The notes beneath the pieces are model-generated. The model was not told the DNA's origin, ran no database searches, and worked only from the letters and a program-made list of their open reading frames with translations. The translations under genes and the position numbers were made by a program. From assembly GCA_030606285.1 (NCBI GenBank), contig JAUWGS010000016.1, forward strand, positions 1 to 47,530: a stretch of DNA of 47,530 nucleotides, given 5' to 3'. Positions 16,457 to 24,043 of this stretch are shown in pieces. How positions within the stretch are numbered: the stretch's first letter is position 1; every line of letters starts with the position of its first letter. The stretch comes from Planctomycetales bacterium (GTDB lineage: Bacteria; 4484-113).

Positions 16457-17479
16457 CTAGGTGGGTGCCGTGCTTTCCTCGCGGCTGCGCACGGCATCGA
16501 GCGATGCCTGCGCCACTTCAATCTGATCGCGGGTGGGGCGGCGCGTGGTGAGTATCTGGAACAGCATCCCGAAGTAGATGAGCGGCAGGATGATAACGGT
16601 CTTGCGCAGCGCAAATGCGCCCTTGAGGACCTCGTAGGAGATACCTGCAAGCAATGGTATCAGCAGGATGCGCAGCGGCCAGCGCACCCACCATACAGGC
16701 CACTGCCCGGCCGCGGGAACGCCCAGCTCCACCAGCCACCGATCAACGAAGTAATAGATGATTATGCTGATGACAATGAGTATAGCGATGAAGCTGGTGC
16801 CACACCGGGGGTGCAGCCGGGAGTGCTGTGCGACGAAATCCGCATCGCGCCTTGTGGGATCATGCTCATAAGCGTTGATGACCGTGTGCTCCGCGCCGTG
16901 GTACATAAAGACGCGCCTGATGTCGGGCATAAGACTGATTGCGGCGACGTATCCAACGAAGATGCCGAACTTGAGTATCCCCTCAAGCGTATTCCGTAAG
17001 CCGGCTCCCGTAACCGGAATTACGCGCGTGTCGATTACATCCACGAGGAATGTCGGCAGCAGTTTGAATATCGAAAGCGCCAGCACAACGCCGACAATCG
17101 CGGTTATGACGAAGGTCCAGTTCGTGCCCTTATGCTCGACCTTCTCGCCTGCGTCCTCCAGGTAGGCGTCCTGAGAGTGGTTCAGCGCCCACATGCCAAG
17201 CCCGAGCATGTCCCAGAGCAGAAAGAATCCCCGGAGGAACGGCGCCCGGGTGAGCCACTGAGGGAAGCGGCTCTTTAGCTGCTTGTCCACAACCTGGATG
17301 TCGCCGCTCTTGCGTCTGAGCGCGACCGCAGCGTGCTTTCTGCCCTTCATCAGTACGCCCTCTATCACCGCCTGCCCGCCGTAAGGATAGGGCTTGCCCG
17401 ATGACTCCGCAGTTGCTGGAGGGGCGCAAAGCGCACTGCACCAGATAGCGTGGAAGTGAAGGGGAGAAAACCGTAGCAT
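16457..17479 (-). CDS. DUF1385 family membrane protein
   Basis: About 340 residues. The family signature YGGQAVIEGVLMKGRK lies about 35 residues in, where most members begin, and is followed by about five or six membrane helices (for example FVITAIVGVVLALSIFKLL and FVGYVAAISLMPDIRRV) and the conserved YHGAEHTVINAYEHD and HPRCGTSF motifs. Function is not established. The position between rpmE and prfA is a recurrent arrangement in Gram-positive-type genomes. Either ATG 17479 or TTG 17485 could start it; the gap from the rpmE stop is only a few bases. The N-terminal 30 residues are unusual and partly hydrophobic. Confidence 0.85.
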   Translation of the reverse strand: MLRFSPLHFHAIWCSALCAPPATAESSGKPYPYGGQAVIEGVLMKGRKHAAVALRRKSGDIQVVDKQLKSRFPQWLTRAPFLRGFFLLWDMLGLGMWALNHSQDAYLEDAGEKVEHKGTNWTFVITAIVGVVLALSIFKLLPTFLVDVIDTRVIPVTGAGLRNTLEGILKFGIFVGYVAAISLMPDIRRVFMYHGAEHTVINAYEHDPTRRDADFVAQHSRLHPRCGTSFIAILIVISIIIYYFVDRWLVELGVPAAGQWPVWWVRWPLRILLIPLLAGISYEVLKGAFALRKTVIILPLIYFGMLFQILTTRRPTRDQIEVAQASLDAVRSREESTAPT

Positions 17480-17491
17480 TACCAAGACCGT

Positions 17492-17731
17492 CTAATGCTT
17501 CTTCTTCCGCTTCTTGAGTTCTTCCTGGCTCTTGGCTTTGGCCGCACGCTTCATAAACTTCTCGACGCGTCCCGCGGTGTCCACGATCTTGCGTGTGCCG
17601 GTAAAGAACGGGTGGCACTTGCTGCAGATCTCAACCTTTATCTCGTCGCGCACCGACAGCGTCTCGAACGTCTCTCCGCAGGCGCAAGTTACGGTCACCA
17701 GTTTAGCTTCAGGATGTATGCCCTTTTTCAT
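17492..17731 (-). CDS. rpmE: 50S ribosomal protein L31, zinc-binding form
   Basis: A 79-residue bL31. [12 protein letters not shown], two cysteines in TCACGETF and two in [11 protein letters not shown] show the zinc-binding (C+) version. A Lys-rich tail (KKRKKKH) extends beyond the usual end. ATG follows GAGGAAG. A good promoter is at 17761-17789. First gene of the translation operon that runs to tsaC. Zinc-free paralogues often replace this form under zinc limitation; none is seen here. Confidence 0.96.
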   Translation of the reverse strand: MKKGIHPEAKLVTVTCACGETFETLSVRDEIKVEICSKCHPFFTGTRKIVDTAGRVEKFMKRAAKAKSQEELKKRKKKH

Positions 17732-17760
17732 TGCGCTTCCTCGGTTCGTCGCAACGCCGG

Positions 17761-17789
17761 ATTATAGCAGACGTGGACGACCGCCTCAA
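17761..17789 (-). promoter_or_regulatory. Promoter of the rpmE operon
   Basis: On the minus strand TTGAGG (17789-17784), a 17-base spacer, and TATAAT (17766-17761). The leader to the rpmE ATG is about 25 bases. Confidence 0.7.
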
Positions 17790-17805
17790 GTAGCGACCGT
17801 CCACG
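17772..17805 (-). other. Stem-loop after the SPFH gene, overlapping the rpmE promoter
   Basis: CGTGGACG (17772-17779) and CGTCCACG (17798-17805) pair, with partial pairing further in. It lies just past the SPFH stop in the direction of transcription. A T-run is lacking, so termination is uncertain. The -35 of rpmE sits in its loop. Confidence 0.4.
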
Positions 17806-17822
17806 CCTCTTACAGGTGCGCG

Positions 17823-18806
17823 CTATTGGTCGGTGGGAGCAGGCTTATCCGGTGTCTTCAGCGGCAGGTCTCCTTCCTTGTGTGTGATAGCCAGGGCGGA
17901 CATGCCCATCAGCCCGCCGAGGTTCATTGTGTCAACCGCGCTTGACGGGACGATAATCAGCGAGCCACGTTCCTTCAAACCCTCGAACAGCATGTTCATC
18001 GCCCGCAGGTGCATCGCGGTGGGATTGTGGATGTAGGCTTCAGAGGCCTTGGCGAAGCTGTCCGCGATTTGCAGCTCGGATTCGCCGAGGATGACGCGCG
18101 CCTGGCGCTCGCGCTCGGCCTGCGCCTGGCGGCTCATCGCGTCCTGCAGCCCCTGCGGGATCTTGATGTCGCGGATCTCCACCGAGTTCACAGTGATGCC
18201 CCAGGGCGTTGTGCGCGAGTCGATCAGCTCCTGTAGCTTCTGGTCAATCGTCTCACGGCCGGTCAGCAGGTCTGCGAGCAGTGTTTTGCCAATAAGGTCT
18301 CGCAATGCGGTCTGCGCCGCCCAGGACACCGCTGCGGCGTACACCTCCACTTCGAGCGCAGCCTTCTTCGAGTCGAAGACGAACCAGAACATCACTGCGT
18401 CCACGTCTACCGGCACCGTGTCGCGGGTCAGCGTCTGCTCCGCCAGCAGGTCGGTCGTGTGAACGCGGGTGTCAATCCATGCGCCGACGGTATCCACAAA
18501 CGGCATCAGGAAGAAAATACCGGGCGGTCTGACCGTGAGGAACTTGCCGAACCTGAGCACCACGACGCGGTCCCACTGGTCAACCACCTTTAGACAGGCG
18601 AGCCACATAATCGCAATGAGCACGCCCACGATGAGGACGACCACCGCCCACGTCTGCTGCTCTGCTGCTGCAAGCCACCAAGCGAGTCCTAGCGCAATTA
18701 CCAGCGTCAACAGAAAAAGCAGCACCGGCCACGGGTGCATCTTCGTCGTGGTGGCCGCTGATGCAATGTCAATCTCCAGTTCTTTCCTGCGGTAATAGGA
18801 TGTCAC
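17823..18806 (-). CDS. SPFH/Band 7 (stomatin-like) membrane protein
   Basis: A 327-residue slipin/stomatin-type protein. Two adjacent N-terminal hydrophobic helices (WPVLLFLLTLVIALGLAWWL and WAVVVLIVGVLIAIMWLA) precede the SPFH domain, which starts VVDQWDRVVVLRFGKF and continues with RTRDTV-like and VDVDAVMFW segments, then the coiled-coil region QAQAERERQARVILGESE. Such proteins oligomerise as scaffolds for membrane microdomains and often act with NfeD or a protease; neither is next door. GTG 18806 is preceded by AAGGAG. It is six bases after a GntR-family regulator and is probably controlled by it. Confidence 0.9.
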   Translation of the reverse strand: MTSYYRRKELEIDIASAATTTKMHPWPVLLFLLTLVIALGLAWWLAAAEQQTWAVVVLIVGVLIAIMWLACLKVVDQWDRVVVLRFGKFLTVRPPGIFFLMPFVDTVGAWIDTRVHTTDLLAEQTLTRDTVPVDVDAVMFWFVFDSKKAALEVEVYAAAVSWAAQTALRDLIGKTLLADLLTGRETIDQKLQELIDSRTTPWGITVNSVEIRDIKIPQGLQDAMSRQAQAERERQARVILGESELQIADSFAKASEAYIHNPTAMHLRAMNMLFEGLKERGSLIIVPSSAVDTMNLGGLMGMSALAITHKEGDLPLKTPDKPAPTDQ

Positions 18807-18812
18807 GGGTAA

Positions 18813-19244
18813 TCACTCCTTTTCCAGTCTATCTGCAAAGTCGCGCAAGAGGTTTGCCACCTCTGCGCGCGTGAGATTCATTCCCTCCAGAAGCTCCGAC
18901 GCGCTGGCAAGCACAGCTTCCGCCTGCGCGCGATCAAATGGCTCAACCTTCGGTTTCATCTCGTGCCTTACGAAAGTGCCCCGGCCCTGTTGGCGCTCGA
19001 TGAGCCCTTCGTCTTCCAGTTCACGGTACACCCGCGCTACGGTGTTCGCGTCAATGCCCAGTTCCACCGCCAGCTCGCGCATCGTCGAGAGCTGGCTGCC
19101 CGGCTCCAACTGGCCGCTCTGTATGGCGTATCTGAGCTGCCCCTTCAGCTGGACGTATATGGGTATTTCACTCTTGAGGTCCAGATTCAGGCGTAATGCA
19201 CCGCCCCTATGCCGCCGCAACCGGTTATCGCGTTTCAATTCCAC
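18813..19244 (-). CDS. GntR-family transcriptional regulator, YtrA type
   Basis: A 143-residue repressor-type protein. The winged helix-turn-helix is at about residues 20-95 (LKSEIPIYVQLKGQLRYAI, then STMRELAVELGIDANTVARV and the wing residues GRGTFV). The C-terminal tail of about 45 residues is too short for a FadR or HutC ligand domain, placing it with the YtrA subfamily, which often controls an adjacent membrane protein or ABC operon and itself. The GTG at 19244 follows GGAG closely. A palindrome, TTGTCCTA-N6-TAGGACAA, lies about 40 bases upstream and is the obvious operator. Confidence 0.92.
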   Translation of the reverse strand: MELKRDNRLRRHRGGALRLNLDLKSEIPIYVQLKGQLRYAIQSGQLEPGSQLSTMRELAVELGIDANTVARVYRELEDEGLIERQQGRGTFVRHEMKPKVEPFDRAQAEAVLASASELLEGMNLTRAEVANLLRDFADRLEKE

Positions 19245-19282
19245 ATCTCCACATCAGTGATACTCATAGGTCATATCACATA

Positions 19283-19304
19283 TTGTCCTAATAGAATAGG
19301 ACAA
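19283..19304. promoter_or_regulatory. Palindromic operator, probably for the GntR-family regulator
   Basis: TTGTCCTA (19283-19290), six bases, TAGGACAA (19297-19304): a perfect 8-base inverted repeat. It lies between the divergent GntR-SPFH operon and the OstA-like gene. Binding could control both directions. Confidence 0.65.
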
Positions 19305-19352
19305 CATAACAATTCTACCACGCTTCTGTGGGTTGTGCAAGCCCTTTTGCGC

Positions 19353-19358
19353 TACAAT
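19353..19358 (+). promoter_or_regulatory. -10 box (TACAAT), predicted leaderless promoter of the OstA-like gene
   Basis: TACAAT ends seven bases before the ATG at 19366 and no Shine-Dalgarno lies between, which predicts a leaderless mRNA. Confidence 0.5.
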
Positions 19359-19365
19359 CGTAAAG

Positions 19366-20208
19366 ATGCGCTTTGTCGTTGTCCTGGCGATCTTTGCTGT
19401 GCTCGCCGCTGCGGTTCCGGCACACGCGGCGTCGCTAAGCGTCTACGCGCCGCAGATGACGATTGGACGCAGCAGCGACGGGGTGGTCGTCCTGACGTTC
19501 CCCAAGGGCCTGAGCGCGGTCTCAGGGGGAGAGTACAGGGTCTCCGCCGGCTACGGGCGCATTACAGTCAGCAGCGCGGGTTTTGCGCCGCTTGAGCAGC
19601 GGGGCAAAGCCGCGTCCGATTCGGAGGAAATGGAACTGCCTAAGCTTCCCCGCGCACGGTTCTCAGCCGGCAACATCCGTTCGATGCATTTCAGCGGGCG
19701 CCCGAAGCTGCGAAGCGAGGAGTACGAAGCGTCCATGGCTTCGCTCACCTCAAACGATGGCGGGCGGACCTGGACGCTTTCCGGCAAGGTTGAGTTTAGG
19801 GCGCTGGACAAGACGGGACGCACCGTTCGCGGGGAGCGTTTCGTGTTCTCGCGCGACGAGATGATGCTCTATACAGACCGCGCCATCGAGATCCGGGATT
19901 TTGACAGCGCAGGCAGTAGAACATCGTTCAGCTCGCGGGATACAGTGATAGATCTTCGGGAGCAACGCGCTACGCTTACCGGCGAGGCGGAGTTCTCGTT
20001 TGCCGGCTACGCGCTGCGCAGCGAACGGATGACGATTGACCTTGAGGAGCAGAAGCTCACCGCCGAAGGCTCGCCGCGATTCGTGGGAGACGGCTCCGAG
20101 GTATCAGCGAAAGAAGTAGTCGTATTCTTCTCTGACGATGAGGTAACGGTTGAGGCTACGGAGTTGAGCGGGTATCTGTCGTTTGGCTCAGAGGCCAATG
20201 GAGCGTAG
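19366..20208 (+). CDS. LptA/OstA-like periplasmic protein
   Basis: A 280-residue exported protein with a short signal peptide (FVVVLAIFAVLAAAVPAHA, cleavage after AHA). The C-terminal third has the repeating strand pattern of the OstA/LptA beta-jellyroll: TLTGEAEFSFAGYALRSERM, then DLEEQKLTAEGSPRFVG and SAKEVVVFFSDDEVTVEA. LptA bridges inner and outer membranes for lipopolysaccharide transport. No lptB or lptC is nearby, and the N-terminal half is not typical, so it may be a divergent relative. The frame is open further upstream, but ATG 19366 begins the signal peptide and sits at leaderless spacing from a -10 box. Its end overlaps convergent yggT by 21 bases. Confidence 0.65.
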   Translation: MRFVVVLAIFAVLAAAVPAHAASLSVYAPQMTIGRSSDGVVVLTFPKGLSAVSGGEYRVSAGYGRITVSSAGFAPLEQRGKAASDSEEMELPKLPRARFSAGNIRSMHFSGRPKLRSEEYEASMASLTSNDGGRTWTLSGKVEFRALDKTGRTVRGERFVFSRDEMMLYTDRAIEIRDFDSAGSRTSFSSRDTVIDLREQRATLTGEAEFSFAGYALRSERMTIDLEEQKLTAEGSPRFVGDGSEVSAKEVVVFFSDDEVTVEATELSGYLSFGSEANGA

Positions 20209-20448
20209 TATGTGCACAATAACTATCAGGAACAGAATGGCGATCATCGGGGAGAGGTCCATCATTCCCATAGGTGGGACTATGCGGCGGAACATCGAAA
20301 GGAATGGATCACAGATTGTGCCGAGTGTGCGGTGCCAGTTCTGATAGCGCCACTCGGGAACCCAGGTTGAGAGCACGTATACGAATATCATGAGGACATA
20401 CAGTTGTACCAGCATTGAGAGAGGTCCGTAGTGTCCCCCAAATAGCAT
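20188..20448 (-). CDS. YggT family membrane protein
   Basis: An 86-residue inner-membrane protein with two hydrophobic helices: LVQLYVLMIFVYVLSTWV and SPMIAILFLIVIVHILRSIG. Between them is the conserved RTLGTICDPFLSMFRRIVPP loop. Members have roles in osmotic tolerance or cell division, but no mechanism is settled. A TAGAAT (20456-20461) overlaps an upstream in-frame ATG at 20457; the ATG at 20448 lies at leaderless distance from it and is preferred. Confidence 0.85.
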   Translation of the reverse strand: MLFGGHYGPLSMLVQLYVLMIFVYVLSTWVPEWRYQNWHRTLGTICDPFLSMFRRIVPPMGMMDLSPMIAILFLIVIVHILRSIGL

Positions 20449-20455
20449 TGCGCCC

Positions 20456-20461
20456 ATTCTA
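20456..20461 (-). promoter_or_regulatory. -10 box (TAGAAT), predicted leaderless promoter of yggT
   Basis: Minus-strand TAGAAT ends seven bases before the ATG at 20448. It is divergent from the pdxS promoter. Confidence 0.45.
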
Positions 20462-20558
20462 CCACGCCTGTTTTCTCAGCCGTTTCCGGCTGTGTTCTCC
20501 CGCAGTGTCTTTCGTTTCTTGTGTTCCCGGGCTTCAGATAGTTCGCGCCTGCATCGTA

Positions 20559-20564
20559 TATAAT
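20559..20564 (+). promoter_or_regulatory. -10 box (TATAAT) of pdxS
   Basis: Perfect TATAAT with a leader of about 17 bases containing GGAGG before ATG 20588. Confidence 0.55.
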
Positions 20565-20587
20565 GCTCTGCTGGAGGTTGAACAATA

Positions 20588-21499
20588 ATGCAAGCCAACA
20601 ACGACAACAAGGACAAGCGGAAGAAGGGCACATGGCGAGTGAAGGTGGGGCTTGCCGAGATGCTCAAGGGCGGGGTGATAATGGATGTCACGACGCCCGA
20701 GCAGGCTGCAATAGCTGAAGAAGCTGGAGCCGTCGCCGTAATGGCGCTGGAGCGCGTTCCTGCGGATATCCGGAGGGACGGCGGCATCGCCCGGATGGCG
20801 GACCCGGATATTATCCTGAAGATCAAGGATACGGTATCCATACCGGTGATGGCGAAGTGCCGCATCGGGCATTTCGCGGAGGCGCAAATACTGGAAGCTC
20901 TGGGCGTGGACTTCGTTGACGAGAGCGAAGTGCTTACACCGGCTGATCAGTCCAATCACGTATGGAAGCATGATTTCGCAGTCCCGTTCGTGTGCGGCTG
21001 CAGGGGCTTGGCGGAGGCCTTAAGGCGCATCGCCGAGGGCGCAGCGCTGATCCGCACCAAGGGCGAGCCCGGAACCGGCGACGTGGTTGAGGCGGTGCGG
21101 CACATGAGGAAGGTGCAGAGCGAGATCCATATGCTGCATCGCTGCGACGAGAGCGAGCTTCAGGCGCACGCCAAGGAACTCAGCGCGCCGCTTGAGCAGG
21201 TGCGCTACGTGTGGAAGTACGGCAAGCTGCCGGTGCCGAACTTCGCCGCCGGCGGTATTGCCACGCCAGCGGACGCATCGCTGATGATGCAACTGGGTGC
21301 GGAAACGGTGTTCGTGGGCAGCGGCATCTTCAAGAGTTCGGACCCGCAGCGCAGGGCGCGGGCGATTGTGGCTTCCGTCCTTCACTACCGTGATCCGGCC
21401 AAGCTGGCGGAGATATCGCGCGGCCTCGGTGAGTCGATGAAGGGGCTTGATTCCGCCAAGTTGCCGGAAGACCAGAAGCTCGCGGAACGTGGGTGGTGA
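20588..21499 (+). CDS. pdxS: Pyridoxal 5'-phosphate synthase subunit PdxS
   Basis: A 303-residue Pdx1/SNZ protein that builds PLP from ribose 5-phosphate, glyceraldehyde 3-phosphate and ammonia. [33 protein letters not shown] (catalytic Lys) and [10 protein letters not shown] are all present, followed by [13 protein letters not shown] and FVGSGIFKS of the phosphate-binding end of the barrel. The N-terminal 15 residues are Lys/Asp/Asn-rich and variable. The glutaminase partner PdxT, usually adjacent, is not in this window. GGAGG precedes the ATG. Confidence 0.97.
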   Translation: MQANNDNKDKRKKGTWRVKVGLAEMLKGGVIMDVTTPEQAAIAEEAGAVAVMALERVPADIRRDGGIARMADPDIILKIKDTVSIPVMAKCRIGHFAEAQILEALGVDFVDESEVLTPADQSNHVWKHDFAVPFVCGCRGLAEALRRIAEGAALIRTKGEPGTGDVVEAVRHMRKVQSEIHMLHRCDESELQAHAKELSAPLEQVRYVWKYGKLPVPNFAAGGIATPADASLMMQLGAETVFVGSGIFKSSDPQRRARAIVASVLHYRDPAKLAEISRGLGESMKGLDSAKLPEDQKLAERGW

Positions 21500-21568
21500 T
21501 TGCCGGACCCCTGCCCTGGGTGCTATGTTTACCTGCGGTGCCGAGTTGCAGGGCGCGCATTCTGGCGG

Positions 21569-21574
21569 TATACT
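21569..21574 (+). promoter_or_regulatory. Possible -10 box (TATACT) upstream of the J-domain gene
   Basis: TATACT in the 240-base gap after pdxS, 36 bases before a small ORF that ends at the J-domain gene. No clear -35. Confidence 0.35.
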
Positions 21575-21610
21575 TTCGTCGAGCCTTTCATTAAGGGCCT
21601 GCACGCTGGG

Positions 21611-21742
21611 ATGTCAGGAACAGTTGCAGACACCTCCAGCAGGTGCGCTTTCCTTGTCTCTGAGCGCGGGCGTTACGTGAAAGGCTGTGTGAGGTGGATG
21701 GGCCGTGACCGGATGGCGCACGCGCTAAGGAGCGGCACTTGA
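21611..21742 (+). CDS. Possible 43-residue small protein coupled to the J-domain gene
   Basis: An ORF from ATG 21611 with a TGA that overlaps the TTG at 21739 (TTGA). The product is basic with two cysteines (SSRCAFLV and VKGCVRW). No family recognised and only a weak ribosome site, so it may be chance; the overlap with the next start is its main support. Confidence 0.3.
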   Translation: MSGTVADTSSRCAFLVSERGRYVKGCVRWMGRDRMAHALRSGT

Positions 21743-23079
21743 GAATGGGACATGGTTTGAAGAACTACTACGTGATCCTCCAGGAAGGACCGGACGCCAC
21801 GTTCCACGATATAAAGCGGTCATACCGCGCGCTGGCCATTGAATGGCATCCGGACCGCAATCCCGGCAACGCGGAAGCTGCGCACAGGATGTCTCTGATA
21901 AACGAGGCCTACGGGGTTCTCTCGGACGAGACGCTTCGGGCCAAATACGACGCAGAGCTGAAGTCCGACCATTTTGTGGAAGCGCAGACGTGGCACATGG
22001 GCGAAACCGAGGGCGTCGGGCTGTGGCCGATGTTCGGTCGTGACTCCGCCCGGATGCGCCGGGGCTCGCATCTCGGACCCGAGAAGCCGATTAAGAAGTG
22101 GACCTTTAACGCCCAAGGCAAGGTGCGCTCTTCTCCGGCTGTGGGGTCTGACGGCACCATTTATGTGGGAACTGATGGGGGATACCTTCTCGCCATCAGG
22201 CCGTATGGCGCAAGGAAGTGGGAATTCAAGGTCGGTGCGCCGATTCGCTCGTCGCCAGCGATTGGCCTGGATGGGAGCATCTACTTCGGGTGCTTCGATG
22301 GCGCGCTCTACGCCCTTGAACCGGACGGCAGCAGGAAGTGGGAGGTTTACACGAAGGAAGAGATTCACGCGTCTCCCCTCGTTGGCCCCGACGGGTTGAT
22401 CTACTTTGGCAGCGGCGAGGGCAAGGTCTACGCGATAAACCCTGATGGCAGCAAGAAGTGGGAGTTTAAGACCGGCTGGCGCGTAAGGTCGTCACCCGCT
22501 CTGTACGAGGACGGTACGGTTTATGTTGGCGGGCTTGACCGCAAGCTCTACGCGATAAGCCCCGATGGGAACAAGGAATGGGAAGTGAGAACCCGCGAGG
22601 GCGTCCATTCGTCGCCCACTGTGAGCAAGGATGGGACTGTGTATGTGGGCAGTAATGACGGTAGGCTGTACGCCATCAATCCCAAGAGCTGGCTGCCTAT
22701 TGGAAAAGGGAAGGTGAGATGGGCCTTCCAGACAGGCCGGGCAATACGCTCCTCGCCTGCCATCGCCGAGGACGGGACCATCTACTTCGGTAGCTACGAC
22801 CATAAGCTGTACGCCGTGACGCCCAGGGGCCGGGAGCGGTGGTCGTTCGCCACAGGCGGAACGATTGAATCATCGCCGGCGGTGTGCCCGGACGGCACGG
22901 TGGTTTTCGGCAGCCTTGACGGCAAGCTGTACGCCGTGAGTTCGACCGGCCGCCTCAAGTGGGAGTTCGAAACCAAGGGCGCGATTGAGTCATCGCCCGC
23001 TGTGGGTGCCGGAGGAACTATTTATGTCGGTTCCAACGATGGCAGGGTATACGCTATCGGTGGCGTGGAGCAGGCCTGA
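21739..23079 (+). CDS. J-domain protein fused to an eight-repeat PQQ-type beta-propeller
   Basis: This 446-residue protein starts with a complete J-domain (about residues 5-70: NYYVILQEGPDATFHDIKRS, then the HPD motif in WHPDRNPG and YGVLSDETLRAKYD). From about residue 113 to the end come eight repeats of about 40 residues of the form SSPAVGxDGTIYVGxxDGxLYAI...W, as in PQQ/WD-like propellers. HPD implies stimulation of a DnaK ATPase; the propeller would supply substrate or partner binding. No signal peptide or membrane helix, so it should be cytoplasmic, whereas PQQ-repeat propellers are more often exported. AAGGAG sits six bases before TTG 21739; ATG 21745 is the alternative. Confidence 0.88.
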   Translation: MRMGHGLKNYYVILQEGPDATFHDIKRSYRALAIEWHPDRNPGNAEAAHRMSLINEAYGVLSDETLRAKYDAELKSDHFVEAQTWHMGETEGVGLWPMFGRDSARMRRGSHLGPEKPIKKWTFNAQGKVRSSPAVGSDGTIYVGTDGGYLLAIRPYGARKWEFKVGAPIRSSPAIGLDGSIYFGCFDGALYALEPDGSRKWEVYTKEEIHASPLVGPDGLIYFGSGEGKVYAINPDGSKKWEFKTGWRVRSSPALYEDGTVYVGGLDRKLYAISPDGNKEWEVRTREGVHSSPTVSKDGTVYVGSNDGRLYAINPKSWLPIGKGKVRWAFQTGRAIRSSPAIAEDGTIYFGSYDHKLYAVTPRGRERWSFATGGTIESSPAVCPDGTVVFGSLDGKLYAVSSTGRLKWEFETKGAIESSPAVGAGGTIYVGSNDGRVYAIGGVEQA

Positions 23080-23166
23080 GCCGCAATCCAGCGTTCTGCC
23101 GTCGTTCACTCAGCATTATCTGCATTAGTGCTGCGCTTTGCAGCGATTCTGTGCCGAGGAACGGCT

Positions 23167-23196
23167 TTGGGCCCCGTTTGCCCGCACGCATATGAT
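23167..23196 (+). promoter_or_regulatory. Candidate promoter of the cdaA operon
   Basis: TTGGGC (23167-23172), an 18-base spacer and TATGAT (23191-23196). ATG 23216 follows a CTGGAG ribosome site. The rest of the 136-base gap shows nothing else. Confidence 0.5.
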
Positions 23197-23215
23197 AAGA
23201 TAGCGCACTGGAGTT

Positions 23216-24043
23216 ATGTGGGAAACGCTTGCTACGCTGATTCAAACTTATGGACGCCAGGCGATAGAGGTCGTCCTGGCGGCGGTTATCTTCTACTACA
23301 TACTCCTCTCCGTGCGCGGCACTAAGTTGGCAGTCCTTATCACAGGACTCATAACCCTGGCAGTAATCTATGGCGCCGCAACCGGCCTGAGGCTCGTTGT
23401 CATCTCCGAGATACTGGAGAAGTTGCTGTATGTCGTACCTTTTGCGCTCATAATCATTTTCGTTCCCGAGATCCGCCATTTCCTGGAACGGGCCGGCCGG
23501 ACGAGCCGGATGCTTAGTTTCCTATCCCCGCTTCAGGAGTCCAAGTCGGGAGGCGTTACCGAAGAGCGGGTGTTTGACGCCGTCTTGAGTGCTGTAGGGG
23601 ACCTGGCCCAGCGCTATCACGGCGCGCTTATTGCAATTGAACGTGAACCCATCCGCGCCGATCTGATGGTGATAGGCACCTGGCTGGATGCCGTGGTTAG
23701 CGAGACGAGCCTCCGCGCCATCTTTGAGCCGCACAGCCCGTTGCACGACGGGGCGGTCATCATCCGGGACGATCGGGTGCTTCACGCAGGATGCTTTCTG
23801 CCGCTGTCCGTGCGCGACGACCTGGACAAGGACCTCGGCACGCGGCATCGCGCAGCTATCGGCATAACCGAGAAGGTTGACTGCATAGTTGTTATTGTGA
23901 GCGAGGAGCGAGGCAAGATATCCATCTCCTACGGCGGCCGGCTGGCACGGGATATGACGCCGCGCCAGTTCGAGGAGCAGCTACGAGCGCTCTACTTCGC
24001 CAATCCTAACTTCTCCACAGCATTGTCTCCCGTGAGGATGTGA
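23216..24043 (+). CDS. cdaA: Diadenylate cyclase CdaA
   Basis: A 275-residue membrane enzyme making cyclic di-AMP from two ATP. Three N-terminal helices (for example EVVLAAVIFYYILL and LAVLITGLITLAVIYG) match CdaA topology. The DAC (DisA_N) domain starts near residue 115 and has both catalytic signatures: HDGAVII (DGA at 178-180) and GTRHRAA (208-214). It is followed at once by a YbbR-domain protein and glmM, the classic cdaA-cdaR-glmM operon in which both partners modulate cyclase activity. Finding it in a bacterium with outer-membrane genes is noteworthy. No cyclic di-AMP phosphodiesterase is in the window. Confidence 0.96.
   Translation: MWETLATLIQTYGRQAIEVVLAAVIFYYILLSVRGTKLAVLITGLITLAVIYGAATGLRLVVISEILEKLLYVVPFALIIIFVPEIRHFLERAGRTSRMLSFLSPLQESKSGGVTEERVFDAVLSAVGDLAQRYHGALIAIEREPIRADLMVIGTWLDAVVSETSLRAIFEPHSPLHDGAVIIRDDRVLHAGCFLPLSVRDDLDKDLGTRHRAAIGITEKVDCIVVIVSEERGKISISYGGRLARDMTPRQFEEQLRALYFANPNFSTALSPVRM

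Noticed and set aside
16396-16650. N-terminal extension of RF1
   Set aside because: The open frame continues upstream, but the ATG at 16395 has a ribosome site and matches the family start, and the extension overlaps the DUF1385 gene.
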